Source of the DNA: Nectonema munidae
Lineage: Eukaryota > Nematomorpha > Nectonematoida > Nectonematidae
NCBI GenBank assembly: GCA_030549495.1
Contig: JAUIRK010000014.1
Span: forward strand, 778,501 to 842,500
DNA length: 64,000 bases
Direction: 5' to 3'
Part shown: piece after piece, positions 11,101-22,952 of the stretch
How positions within the stretch are numbered: the first letter of the stretch is position 1
Layout of the letters: the number at the start of each line of letters is the position of its first letter
The notes under the pieces: model-generated
What the model saw: the letters and a program-made list of their open reading frames with translations, nothing else
Told to the model about the DNA's origin: nothing
The model's database searches: none
Made by a program: the position numbers and the translations under genes

Positions 11101-12074
11101 CTTATTTTAAAAAAAACGTCAATATATATAAGAAAAAATAGATTTATTATAAAAAACAAACATAGAGCAAGAAAATTCGATCAGAATACAATTTGTTATA
11201 ATAATTTTACGATCATTTGAAATAAACCCTATTTTTTAATGGTGTGAAATTATATATTCAATCATGCCTTCTTCTGCTTATATCAACCAGCTTGAAATTG
11301 ATAAAGAATTGACAAATGAGATGGAATGTTTAATATTTTTCAGGCATTCTTCCAAATAGAAATGTCGACACCATTTCCATTCAGGACATTATAAAGACCT
11401 GAAAACCATTTTATGGGTACGTGGCACAGTACCAATATAATAATTGATAAAACAAAGAGCTTTTTGGCATGCTTTGCCAGGAATATGCTTGAGCTAGACA
11501 CGGCGAGGAGGAAGAGGAGATATATTTTAACCTTCTTAAAGAATTTTTCTGAAATCTTAATACGCCGTGTATAGGGATCAAGCATCACTCCAGGTTATTA
11601 ATCTTCTTGGATAGAAGTAGGATGGAGGTAGAATAATGGCTTTATCTACAAAAAAAGTTTAATTAAGAAAGATTGAATTTAGAAAGTTTAACTTATATCT
11701 ATAGTTGAACCAAATTTTGAAAATCACAGTCAAATTACAATTCTATCGTCATGACTATTTCAGTTTCCAGTCATACGGGAACCCTAAAATTTTTCGTTGT
11801 GTTTCTTCATTTGTACCTTGAGATAAGAGCATTGATTATATTTTATTGTTGAATGATTTTTATAAATGTTGATTCTGTAAGGGATCGTGGTAGATGGATC
11901 AAAAAATAGGTTCTTAATTTTATGAATGTACAGAAGGAGTAAAGTATGTTAGTATATCATCATGAAAAGAAGGTTCAAAAATTATAGTTTTGATTTATTT
12001 TTTTAATATTGACATTTTTAATGGAATGAGAAGAATCAATTGTGAAAGAAAGAATTTCATATAGATATTGTTTA

Positions 12075-12104
12075 GAAGAAGAAGAAGAAGAAGAAGAAGA
12101 AGAA
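12075..12104. repeat. (GAA)10 microsatellite, the LINE 3' tail
   Basis: Ten GAA units on the plus strand, which are TTC units at the 3' end of the minus-strand LINE that ends here. On the minus strand an AATAAA lies just before the run. Simple-repeat tails of this kind are common for Jockey/I/CR1-like LINEs. Confidence 0.8.
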
Positions 12105-12341
12105 TTTATTAGCATAAAATAATCTCATAAAAAAAAATTTCACATTTGAGAATATGCTTGTATTTCAAGGGTCAGAAGACCGTAACAGAAATACTAAAAA
12201 AAACATTAAAATATTTTTTTTAATTGTTCATAAATGTTAAATAAATGTTAAATCAACAATTAAACATAGTTAAAAATGAAATTGATATTAAAAAAATTTA
12301 AATAAAAAAATCAAATTATATTAAATCATCACAAAATTGAT

Positions 12342-13660
12342 TCAATCTTGTTTCAATAAATATTCATTCAGGCGTCTTTTCAATGTTGAAAGTGAAACAT
12401 TCATAATTTGAAAATCTTGCAAATATTCATTCCAGATTTTAGTTATACGAAACTTCAAACTTGACTGCGTGGATTTCAAGCGATATGATGGTATCTGCAA
12501 ATTATACATATATCTTGGGGAAAAACGTTCTGAATCGTGATTGAATGTGAAAAAATTGCTTATGGCCACAGGCAAATATCCATTAAAAAATTTCCAAGCC
12601 ACAATACAAAGTTGTTTGATATAAATTTCTTTTATATTGAGCAAGTTGTTACTTTTAAAAATTGAAAGAGTATGCGCTCGGAATGTCAGATTGGATACCA
12701 ATCTTATGCATTTTTTTGAAGAGTATGCAAACTTGAGAGGTCCACAAAGCCCCAATTGACCAAACTATAGGAAAGATGAGGCAAAACTAGTGATCTATAT
12801 ATATCCAGTTTAATTTTCGATGGAAGTGATCTGAATCGATATAAAATACCAATTACAATACTAACTTTAGTGCAAATGTGTTTAATGTGTAGATTCCAAT
12901 TCAATTTTTCACTCAAGATTAAACCTAAATAATTATGAGATACTGATAAATGCAAATTGAGATTTTTCAAGAAGGTAGGCTGAGCATTTTTCTTAGAAAA
13001 AAACATATGAACAGTTTTAGAGTTATTAATTCCAAGTTCATTCACTGTACACCAACCAAAAACTTTATTGACATTTTCTCTATAAACAGACTCAATTGTT
13101 TTATTCTGAGCCAGAGAAACATTTAGGAGAAATGAATAAGGTATAAGAATAGTCAAATCATCAGCAAAAGCTAAAAACTCTAACGAAGCGTTTGATTGAA
13201 ATATGTCATTAATATAAATTAAAAAAAGGAAGGGACCCAAAACAGAACCCTGAGGTACTCCTCTGGATACATGAATCAAATTTGAATAACTATCATTCGC
13301 AAACACTGCTTGTTTTCTGAATGACAAATATGATTTAAAAATTTCAAAGTTCTTTCATCAAATCCATACTTTTCCAGCTTGAATAAAAGTTTTTCATGTG
13401 ATACTGAGTCGAAAGCTTTCGATAAATCTAGGAACAATGCTAAAATATCATCTCCAGAATCAAGATATTCATAAATTGATGTCAAGAAAAATGAATGTGG
13501 AAACGTAGTAGAAGAATTTTTCCTAAAACCGAACTGCTTTGAATTGAAGAGATTGTTTTGATCAAAATGATGAATTAATTGCTTGAGAATAATTTTTTCA
13601 AAAGTTTTGAAATTATGCTAATCAAGGAGATTGGACGATAATTGTTGATGTCGTGTCTCT
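12342..13660 (-). pseudogene. LINE ORF2: reverse transcriptase
   Basis: Minus-strand pieces 13,485-13,276, 13,327-12,704 and 12,755-12,342. Motifs in order: LFLDLSKAFDSVSHEKLLFK (catalytic Asp), GVPQGSVLGPFLFLIYINDI (intact GVPQGS block), LAFADDLTILI (catalytic Asp pair), then LGINNSKTVHMFFSKK and LGLILSEKLNWNLHIKHI of the thumb, and a C-terminal domain with SYRLKSTQSSLKFR, common in Jockey-like LINEs, to a stop at 12,342. The motifs are well preserved, with only a few shifts between them, so this copy looks younger than the LINE at 2,170-6,143. Confidence 0.8.
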
Positions 13661-13824
13661 CACCTTTTTTTTTGTAGACAGGTATGCACTTACTAATTTT
13701 GAGACATGATGGAAAGAGTGAATTTTGCATGCACGAATTAAAAGCTAAAAATAGTGGATATGCTATTTCATTTTCTTTAGGTGATAAGAAGAAATTCCAT
13801 AAAAATCTTCACTTTTACTATTTT

Positions 13825-15289
13825 TCAAATTTTTAATGGCACTTCCTCCAGAGTGATTTCTTCAAGTCTAAACTTCGAACTTTGAAAAGGAATGTAATTT
13901 TTCATTTCAGAAAAAGATGATTGAGGTACACGGCTAATAAATGAATTATTTATGAAATCACATAGATTTTGTTCATTTATGATTTGAGAATTATCTTTTA
14001 GAATTAAAGATGAATCTTCATTCTTTTTAATCAATTTATTAATATTCTTCCAGACTTCTTTGCTATTTTTGTTTTCAAACAATCGTGCATAGAATTTTTC
14101 TTTTAAACTTCTCGTCATCTGCTTTACTTGTTGACAAAAGTGAGTATGTTGATTTTTTAGATCATAATTTATTTTATATTCACGGGTTCTTTTAATTTTA
14201 AAAAATACTTTATCCCTTTTCTTTATTAGAGTCAATAATTCTTCATTTGCCCATTCAGCAAATCTTTCTTTATACTTATTGAAATTTTTCGTTTTTTGTA
14301 CTTTTTTAGCCTGATTAGCACAATAACTTAAACAATGATTAATTGTGTAAATCATATTTTCTGGATCAGACTCACTTGGAAAATACCAACAAATTGAACG
14401 TAATAGATTCTGAAAAAAACTCTTATCAAATATGACTCTGGGAGATTTCTGATTTTTATGCAATTGATTACGAAAGCTATGTTCAATGGTTGTAAAATTG
14501 GAATATGGTCTGAAAAGGATGTTTGTATATTGTATCCCTTAAATTTTTTCTCACTTGATACAAATATATTATCTATCAATGTAAATGCTTGGTATCTCGT
14601 TGGTTTGGTGATTGAAGGTACGAAATGGTGTTGCATAAGCAAATTCAAAAAAAAGGAAGAATAATTCTTATTATTATATTCGAGGAGGTTAATATTAAAA
14701 TCACCAAGAATAATAGATCTGTTATTATTGTGTTTGTTTTTCATCAAAAAAGTTTGAAAATTTTCAAAAAATTCATCCATATGATCGCTACCAAAAAGAG
14801 GCAATCGGTAAATATTGTGAAAAGATAAAATATTTGAAAAACCAGAAGTTATGCTAATGGAAAAAACTTCATAAAGATTTGACGAAAATTCACTATCCAA
14901 AATGTCAACTTTATACTGTTCTTTAACGAAAAAGCATAAGCCTCCATGTTGTGAAATTCTCTTCGGTTGAGAAAAAACATGTAACCAGGTATATTATATG
15001 TAATATCATCCAACATCCAAGTTTCTTGCAAGGCTAAGACATCAATGTAAACATTGTTTCTTTTTAATTGTTTTAACATTAATTCAATATGATTGAATTT
15101 TGCTCGAATAGATTGAACATTCATTGATAATATGTTAAAATTGAAAAAATCAGAAGATTTATCTTCATTTAGTTTTAAAATATCAGATTTATGTAAATGA
15201 ACATCATAACTTTTATCATAATTATCAAAAAGCAAATCTGTTAAATCGAATGATTCGTCAACCATTAGAAAGTAATATATCCAATTCAT
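13825..15289 (-). pseudogene. LINE ORF2: endonuclease and linker
   Basis: Minus-strand frames 15,289-14,849, 14,900-14,352 and 14,463-13,825. The first contains FNILSMNVQSIRAKFNHIEL (N-terminal Asn of the endonuclease) and DVLALQETWM (catalytic Glu). The second has SIILGDFNINLLEYNN (Gly-Asp-Phe-Asn core), TLIDNIFVSS and SFSDHIPIL (conserved Ser-Asp-His). The third is the charged linker, with VWKNINKLIKKNEDSSLILK and the FINNSFISRVP motif that precedes the polymerase in many LINEs. All key endonuclease residues are recognisable, but two frame changes break the protein. Confidence 0.8.
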
Positions 15290-15829
15290 TCATTTTTTTA
15301 TCAACAAATTATCGTATATTTTTTTCTTAAGAGGGCATTCTTTTGAAAATGGGTGATGATCAGCTTGCATTCCTTTATCTTTGCAATTTTTGCAAGTTGT
15401 TATTTCTGAAGAACAATTCGTGTATTCATGATCTTTATCTCCACAAAGAGAACAATATTGTGATTTTGATTTACATAAACTTTTAAAGTGTCCTAGTTTA
15501 AGACAATTTGAACACTGCTTTACACGCGGTAAAGTAGGGATTATTGGATATGATGAAAATCCAATATATACTTTACCTGCTTTTAGCACTTTAGTTAAAG
15601 CTTGTTTATCAAATTCCACATCAATTCCATAATGGTCTTTATGGGAATTGAACTTATATTTTTCTACTGAAATAATATCTTCAACTTTAATATCATTTTG
15701 TGATGATATTTTTTCATTTATTTCGTTCATTTCTATGAAATTTGGAACTCTTTTGAAGGTTAATTTCGGAACTATATTTTCAAGTTGCGTTGTCTTAAAT
15801 TTTCGCAAGAATATTTCGTACGTAGTCAC
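15290..15829 (-). CDS. LINE ORF1 with three zinc knuckles
   Basis: An uninterrupted 179-residue frame. The first 100 residues form a basic nucleic-acid-binding region (ends with GKVYIGFSSYPIIPTLPRVK). Then come CSNCLKLGHFKSLC and CSLCGDKDHEYTNC, both exact CX2CX4HX4C knuckles, and a longer third Cys/His cluster starting CKNCKDKG, an arrangement common in Jockey-type LINEs. The C-terminus is lysine-rich (KKKIYDNLLIKK). The TGA stop touches the ORF2 start codon. Expected role: element RNA binding and chaperoning. The protein may be N-terminally short for the family; no upstream in-frame start was found. Confidence 0.75.
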   Translation of the reverse strand: MTTYEIFLRKFKTTQLENIVPKLTFKRVPNFIEMNEINEKISSQNDIKVEDIISVEKYKFNSHKDHYGIDVEFDKQALTKVLKAGKVYIGFSSYPIIPTLPRVKQCSNCLKLGHFKSLCKSKSQYCSLCGDKDHEYTNCSSEITTCKNCKDKGMQADHHPFSKECPLKKKIYDNLLIKK

Positions 15830-15989
15830 AATTTGTAAATGATGCTTCTTATGTTAAAAAAAATTGATTGATAAAAAAAATTGAGTCCAATAGCGAGGTT
15901 TTTAAAGTTTTGCGTCAATTTTATGACAACTAGCATGAAATAGACAGAGTTATTATAAGATTTATTTTTTTTTTGAATTTTTAATGTTC

Positions 15990-16640
15990 TAATTACCCTA
16001 TTTTCATTTCTTATTTTCTAATTTTTATATTGCCTAGCATTAAACTTTTAAATCTTTATCAATTGAAATTAGTAAATTTTATATTTTATTTTCCGAGAAT
16101 AGTTAGGTAGTAATTGTGATCTAAAATAACTAACTATCTTTTTGAGCACTATTTTTTGTAACTAATTATAAATTTCCTAAAATTTTTGTCTTATTCAGAA
16201 ACATGCCTTATTTTCAAACTCTTCACACTCAAACCATTAGAAATTGCCTTGTTGGAAATAAATCTATTTCATAAAAAGCGTTTACTGACACTTATTAGTA
16301 TGTTAATTTAATTATTTTTTACATTTTTCTCTATATTTAAGTAACAATCATGATAAAAATATAAACTATAAAAGTTTGTACATCTGCTCCCCTTTATCGA
16401 TAATATTTTCTATGTAGTATATTGGATTTTTAACCATAGTAGGTCTATTTGTTATTATTATTACTAATATTACATATCACTGTTAATGAATTTTGACTAT
16501 GATTTTCTGAACACTTTAATTTTGTAAGGAAAAAATAAATATATTATACTTTATTTGGATATGTTTGAATGTTTCGTTTTCATTGAATATTGTGATTTTG
16601 ACAATTAAAAATAAAAATACAAAGCTATTATTGACATTCG
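15990..16640. other. AT-rich spacer
   Basis: Between the LINE 5' end and the hAT relic. I see no frame, repeat or inverted repeat of note. Confidence 0.5.
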
Positions 16641-16647
16641 TGATCTT

Positions 16648-17130
16648 TCACTTTAAAAATTTCGAGATAGCAACTTGATTGTCATCATAGTCTTTAGCTT
16701 TTTTTGTTTCACTGTTATCATCAGTACTATGATTTTTCCTAATCAATTTTCACATTGAAGGAGTGGCATCCCATGAATCTAATGTGAGACCAATGAGATT
16801 AATTGTCATCAAGTTTGATATATTCCCAACAAGTCAGAAGGAAACTTGAAAAGCCTCTTTCTGCATCTGCAGAACAGATAGCAATACTACTAACAATATG
16901 TCTAGCCTTTTGTACACTTTTTGGAATCACATGATTTTTGAAATTTTGCAGGACCCTTTCTACATAGTCACGAAAATTGTTAATAGGGATGCCGTGGTGA
17001 AAAATTTTAATAAATTGAAGCTTGTCTTCTGTAGCTTTCCAGGGTACAACACTTCGTGAATATTCCAACTAGCTGGCTCGTGCAAGTTTAGCAGTTGATG
17101 CATTTTGTTCATTATTGTTCTTTGATGTTA
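16648..17130 (-). pseudogene. C-terminal relic of a hAT transposase
   Basis: The minus strand reads SIAICSADAERGFSSF (17,068-16,799 frame), the S-S-A-x-A-E-R-G-F-S signature carrying the catalytic Glu at the start of the hAT dimerisation region. After a shift it continues with LIGLTLDSWDATPSM and a charged tail ending QVAISKFLK and a TGA. Upstream, PWKATEDKLQFIKIF and KNHVIPKSVQKARHIV fit the preceding helices. The rest of the gene is missing. It is of the same broad type as the relic at 6,574-9,113 but not a close copy. Confidence 0.65.
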
Positions 17131-17134
17131 TGAT

Positions 17135-18388
17135 CACAGTCCATCAATTTTTTTTTCATATTTTTTATTATTACCTCAAGGAGAGAACGATTTTTAACAA
17201 CCGGTTCATGGAGGTCATTAATTTCTAAGAACAGATTCGCATGAACCAGTGAAAAGTAAAAGAGTCACATATGTTAATATTAGGCATGAGCGAGAGGAGA
17301 TTTAGACAAGATTACCTGTATTTCTAGAGTATTTTTTGAACACTAGCCTGAAGAGATTATCCTGGCCATTCACTTTTTGCTACCACTAGAGCATATATGG
17401 TGCTTAATATATCTACTTTGTAATCCTAGTATGATTCTGAACATTTTAAATTTAGTGCATATGTTCCATCTTTACTTATATATGATCTTGTTTAATAAAA
17501 ATGCTAACTTTATGTACTTTTAGTTGAACATCTTTACGCAGACTGAAAGTCTGTAACTTGAAAATCTAAAACTGGAACTGTCCCCCGCTAAATTGTGATA
17601 AAATATAGAGGTATAAGTATGGTTGTATTGAATCTTACTTTAATTCTTGGTTAATTCAAGCTGTTATATTACACCTTATAAAAATCCTTGTGTTACAAAA
17701 ATACATCCTTAAAGACCTAGTGTCTAACAATTATTTCTTTCTATTTTAAAATATTTTTCTCATATATTTTAAGTTTATGCATCTTTTATTAATTCTTCTA
17801 GATCATCAATAGTATATTGATTATTATGTCATTTTTCACATAAAATTTTTATCTTTGTTCATCTGCAAGACACTTAAAAATTAAGAAATTTTGAGTACTC
17901 AAAAATTGATTTTCCTAAGAAACTTTTGCTACTCAAATTTTCCCATTTTGTTATAAACAGAGCTTCTGGATCCAAAGAATTTGCATAATTAGAGCCAAAG
18001 CTGGAAGCTGTTCGGGATTTATCCACACCCTCCCTCTCGAACTCCCTAGAAATATACAAATATATACACTTTTTTTATAGTCTCAGCCCCATTAAAATCA
18101 TTTTTGGCCGTGTATTTTTTAAATATTAACATCGTAGTAACCACTTTTCTGTTTATAAAATAGAATACATTTTGGAATCTCTCTTCAAATGCAAAAAAAA
18201 AACTAAAATTACTTTTATAGCTTTCTCACTATTTTATTTAGAATCTTGATCTTGAGATAGGTTTGATGAATCGTATTTAATCCGAAAATGAATATAAAAT
18301 AAAGGGTTTAATTTTGTTGGTTATTCCTTCAAAACCGTTGTCTTGCCTATTTTAAATACCACTCTGTCCTTTCACTAAAATGTTTGCC
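17135..18388. other. AT-rich spacer
   Basis: No recognisable gene. A 61-codon minus-strand frame at 17,874-18,059 (SRTASSFGSNYANSLDPEAL) has no identified relative and no splice context. Confidence 0.45.
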
Positions 18389-18509
18389 TTAACCCTATTA
18401 GTGCTGGGCAAAATTTGTCCGCTCAAGTGCTGGGGGGGGGCGTAAAGTGCCCCCCCCTATTTTTCTCAGAGATTAATAAGTTTTTGTAAATATTTTTAAT
18501 GTTACATAT

Positions 18510-19930
18510 ATATTTCAACGATGCTGAATTCAGTGGTGATGTCCATTTTTTTATCAAAATCAATCAAACCTGTCAAAAAATTGATTTATATTTGACAGCT
18601 CATCTCAAAAAGGAACTTTTTATCTAAATAAGTATATAAAGTTTTTTACACATGTATACCCATTTTCAAGTATGCTGAATTCAGTGGTGATATTCATTTT
18701 TTATGAAAATCAATCAAACCTGTCAAAAAATTGATCTAAATGTGACAGCTCATCTCAAAAAAGAACTTTTTATCTAAATAAGTATATAAAGTTTTTTATA
18801 CATGTATACCCATTTTCAAGTAAGCTGAATTCAGTGGTGATATTCATTTTTTATGAAAATCAATCAAACCTGTCAAAAAATTGATCTAAATGTGACAGCT
18901 CATCTCAAAAAGGAACTTTTTATCTAAATAAGTATATAAAGTTTTTTACACATGTATACCCATTTTCAAGTAAGCTGAATTCAGTGGTGATATTCATTTT
19001 TTATGAAAATCAATCAAACCCGTCAAAAAATTGATCTAAATGTGACAGCTCATCTCAAAAAGGAACTTTTTATCTAAATAAGTATATAAAGTTTTTTACA
19101 CATTTATACCCATTTTCAAATATGCTGAATTCAGTATGAAAATCAATTAAACCTGTCAAAAAATTGATCTAAATGTAACAGCTCATCTCAAAAAAGAAAC
19201 TTTTTATCTAAATAATTATATAAAGTTTTTTGCACATGTATACCCATTTTCAAGTAAGCTGAATTCAGTGGTGATATTCATTTTTTATGAAAATCAATCA
19301 AACCTGTCAAAAAATTGATCTAAATGTGACAGCTCATCTCAAAAAGGAACTTTTTATCTAAATAAGTATATAAAGTTTTTTACACATATATACCCATTTT
19401 CAAATATGCTGAATTCAGTGGTGATATTCATTTTTTATGAAAATCAATTAAACCTGTCAAAAAATTGATCTAAATGTGACAGCTCATCTCAAAAAGGAAC
19501 TTTTTATCTAAATAAGTATATAAAGTTTTTTACACATGCATACCCATTTTCAAATATGCTGAATTCAGTGGTGATATTCATTTTTTATGAAAATAATTCA
19601 AACCTGTCAAAAAAGTGATTTACATATGACAACTCATCTCAAAAAAGAAACTTTTTATCTAAATAATTATATAATGTTTTTTACACACATATACCAATTT
19701 TCAAGTAGGCTGTGTTTACTGGTTATATTCCTTTTTTTTTTTATAAAAAATTAGTCAAACCTGACAAAATAATTTAAATATTACAGCCCATGTCAAAATT
19801 AAAATTTTGATTCTTTTAAAGTTTTTTATACATTTCAAGTATGCAGAATTTAATGGTGATGTTCATTTTTTATGAAATCAATAAAACCTGTCAAAAAATC
19901 GATTAAACCTGTAAATCAATGTCAAATATA
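18510..19930. repeat. Tandem array 1: about nine units of 150 bp
   Basis: Unit landmarks: GCTGAATTCAGTGGTGAT, AAACCTGTCAAAAAATTGAT, GACAGCTCATCTCAAAAA, AAGTATATAAAGTTTTTTAC. The first landmark recurs about every 150 bp from 18,523 to 19,557. Inner units are highly similar (a few changes per unit), one is shortened near 19,125, and the outer units are more diverged. This fits expansion by unequal exchange. Confidence 0.95.
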
Positions 19931-20999
19931 TAAACAAAAATAACTTCTACTTGCAGTATTTCTCTGGTAATTATTTTCTTAATTTATTTAATAAACTAAC
20001 TTTGTGTGTTTAATTCACTCAAAATATTTCATTCTACAGTAACTTATGTAACTCGATAGGACCTCCATCTTTTCGGCTACAAATTCCTTATCGGCTCATA
20101 GTCTCTACGTCATATTATAATTTACAGTATGTAATTTTGGTATTCATTCTATGATGATCCTTTTTTGGTAGCTCTTTTTTCATTAGAAATTTATATTCTT
20201 CAAAGTGTGTTCGAAAATTTTTTTATAAGGATAAAATTACTTTTTTCCTCTCTCAAAGCATTCTGATTAAAGAATCTTCTTGGTGATCTTAGACTTTTTT
20301 TATCAGTATCGTGTATTTTATTATCAAGCCTGAATATTTGTCAACCATTCATTTCAAAGGATTTTTTCTGATGAATCATTCGTGATGTTGATTGTTCAAT
20401 TACAAAAAGTTGTCAACGTTCTTCATCTAAAAAATTATCTCTTTGACACAAAAGGAAAAAGATGGACAAATTCAATTTAAATTAATAATATCTTGATAGT
20501 GACTAAATTCTCACATATTGGCACCTGTGCCATTTTTGATAAATCTGACCTATTCTAAATTTTCAGATTTCCTACCCATCTTAGCTAAATGTTAACTGTA
20601 ATCCTAGATGATAAGCTATAGATTTAAATATTTTTCATTTGTAAAAGAGGAACTTTTTTTTCACATTCAAAATCTTTTTTGAAGCATCTAATATTACATA
20701 ATTAAACCACTTCCTAGTTCATTAGAACATTGTAGATCTTCCATTTAGTCAAGATACATATTTTTTTTAATTATTTGTTTTGATCACATGTTCTCTTTTC
20801 AATTAGTTTTCAACCTGGTTCCTTCTCTCATACAAATTTTCAAAAGATTTTATAATACGTTTTATTTTTTTTAATAAATATTTCATACCTAAGATGATTG
20901 TAGAAAGTATTATAAGCCAAAATATACAAAAAAAAAGTATATTTTTACTATATACCTAATATGCAGCCATTTTTTGAAATTTTTTTACAGAACTGTTTT

Positions 21000-22600
21000 T
21001 CAGGCATACATTACTAATTCAATTGCCACTTCGAGATATTTTTTAACCGCATTATCCAAAATCCAGTACAGAAATAAAATAAGCATAGTCGATTTGGTAT
21101 AAAACAGATATTTTATTTTTTTGAAAACAGTATCTAGAAGTAAACCGCAAACCTTATTCAAGCTTTCAGATATTTTAAAACCATAAATGCCAAACCTGAG
21201 TCCAAAAATGAAACCAGCATCTTCCATTTGGCATAAAAACACATATTTTATTTAAATTTCAAAAATATTTCTGCAGACATTAGACGTAAATCGAAAATTT
21301 ATTGACACTTTCAGACATTTAAAACCTCAAAATGCAAAAAATAATTTCAGAAATAAAAATTATCATGGTCGAATTGGTATAAAAACATATATTTCATGTA
21401 AAATTAGAGAGAATATTTTGGGATATAGTTTTCAAACATAAACAGCAAATTTGATTGACACTAGCAGTAAAACCTCTAAATGCGAAAACTGTGTTCAGAA
21501 ATGAAATCATCATGATATATTTGCTATAAAAATAAATTTTAGAACTAAACGCAAATTTAATTGATATTTATATGTATTTTCAAATTCAAACTGCAAAAAT
21601 TGAGTCCATAAATGAAACTAGCATGGTTGATTTGGTATAAAAACATATATTTAATTGTAAAATTTGAATGAATGTTTTTGGAGACAATTTTTAGAAGTAA
21701 ACCGCAAATTTGATTAACACTTATATGTATTTTCACATCCTAAACGTAAAAAATGAGTCCAGAAATGAAACCAGCATGATTGATTTGGTATTAAAACATA
21801 TATTTCAAGAAAATATTTTTGGAGACAATTTTCAGAAGTAAACCGCAAATTTGATTAATACTTATAGGTATTTCCAAATCCTAAATGTAAAAAATGAAAA
21901 CAGCATGATCGATTTGGTATAAAAACAAATATTTCATGTAAAATTTATAGAATATTTTTGGAGATAGCTTTTAGAAGTAAACCGCAAATTTTGACTGATA
22001 TTTTAAAACCTCTAAATGTGAAAAATGAGTTCAGAAATGAAAACAGCATGGTTGATTTGGTATAAAACATATATTTCATTGTAAAATTTGAATGAATGTA
22101 TTTGGAGACAATTTTTAGAAGTAAACCGCAAATTTAATTAAAACTTATAGGTATTTTCAGATCCTAAACGTAAAAAATGAGTCCAGAAATGAAACCAACA
22201 TGTCCGATTTAGTATAACACATATGTTTTTATGTAAAATGTGAAGGAATGTTTTTGGAGACAATTTTCAGAAGTAAACCGCAAATTTGATTAACACTTAT
22301 AGGTATTTTCATATCCTAAATGTAAAAAATGAGTCAAGAAATGAAAACAACATGATCGATTTGGTATAAAACATATATTTTATGTAAAATGTGAAGGAAT
22401 GTTTTTGGAGACAATTTTCAGAAGTAAACCGCAAATTTGATTAACACATATAGGTATTTTCATATCCTAAATGTAAAAAATGAGTTCAGAAATGAAAACA
22501 GCATGACCGATTTAGTATAAAAACATATATTTTATGTAAAATTTGAAAGTATATTTTATTAGATATATTTTTGATCAATCAAAATTTTGATTGACATTTT
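21000..22600. repeat. Tandem array 2: about ten units of 150-160 bp
   Basis: Unit landmarks: GGAGACAATTTTCAGAAGTA, AACCGCAAATTTGATTAACA, AATGAGTCCAGAAATGAAA, GATTTGGTATAAAA. These recur about every 150 bp. The units have no evident similarity to array 1 although the period is nearly the same. Left-hand units are more diverged than those around 21,600-22,500. Scattered partial copies of this array occur elsewhere in the window. Confidence 0.9.
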
Positions 22601-22952
22601 CTAAAAAGTAGCCATGATTATTGAAAAAATTAAATATATAAAGTGTTATGCGTTCTAAACTGTATATAATTATAAATTTTCAGGGTATTATATAATATAG
22701 ATCCTAAGTTATAAGGTTAAGTACAGATAATGTCAGAATTTTGCTGAAAAATTTTAATTTTTTATTTTGATTGACAGTTTTGGACATGAAAGGGTCATTC
22801 AACTACCATGAAAATGGTTTCAAAAGATGCAGGTAGCGATTTTAGGAAAAGTCACAAAATTTGAAGGGATATGATTCAGCCAATTTTCTACAATTAATTT
22901 TTTAGCCAAGAGGGGGGGGGGCGTTTTACGCCCCCAGCACTAATAGGGTTAA

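Larger units (their letters stand above)
12075..15842 (-). mobile_element. Second LINE, minus strand, near full length
   Basis: About 3.8 kb on the minus strand with an intact ORF1 (15,829-15,290), endonuclease (15,289-about 14,352), linker (14,463-13,825) and reverse transcriptase (about 13,660-12,342), ending in a (TTC)10 tail. ORF1 and ORF2 abut: the ORF1 stop TGA is followed immediately by the ORF2 ATG (TGAATG on the minus strand), a layout compatible with termination-reinitiation. Three CCHC knuckles in ORF1 and the SIRAKFNHIELML start of the endonuclease suggest a Jockey-like or I-like LINE. ORF2 is broken by several shifts. It differs clearly from the LINE at 2,170-6,143. Confidence 0.85.
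18389..22952. mobile_element. TTAA-flanked piggyBac-like non-autonomous element, 4.56 kb
   Basis: Bounded by TTAA at 18,389-18,392 and 22,949-22,952. The first 14 bases inside (CCCTATTAGTGCTG) are a perfect inverted repeat of the other end, and TTAA followed by CCC is the piggyBac signature. Inside each end lies a GC-rich foldback, GGGGGCGT...ACGCCCCC, in otherwise AT-rich DNA; at the left end the GTGCTGGG segment is doubled. No transposase frame exists inside. Most of the body is two different tandem arrays (18,510-19,930 and 21,000-22,600), and about 350 bp of unique sequence precedes the right end. The element would depend on a transposase supplied elsewhere. Related arms lie at 10,500-11,100, 42,600-43,080 and 45,990-46,894. 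Confidence 0.85.

Noticed and set aside
18510-22600. Regular 150-bp repeats as a possible CRISPR-like array
   Set aside because: Units are tandem without variable spacers, lie inside a transposon in a eukaryotic genome, and have no cas genes nearby.
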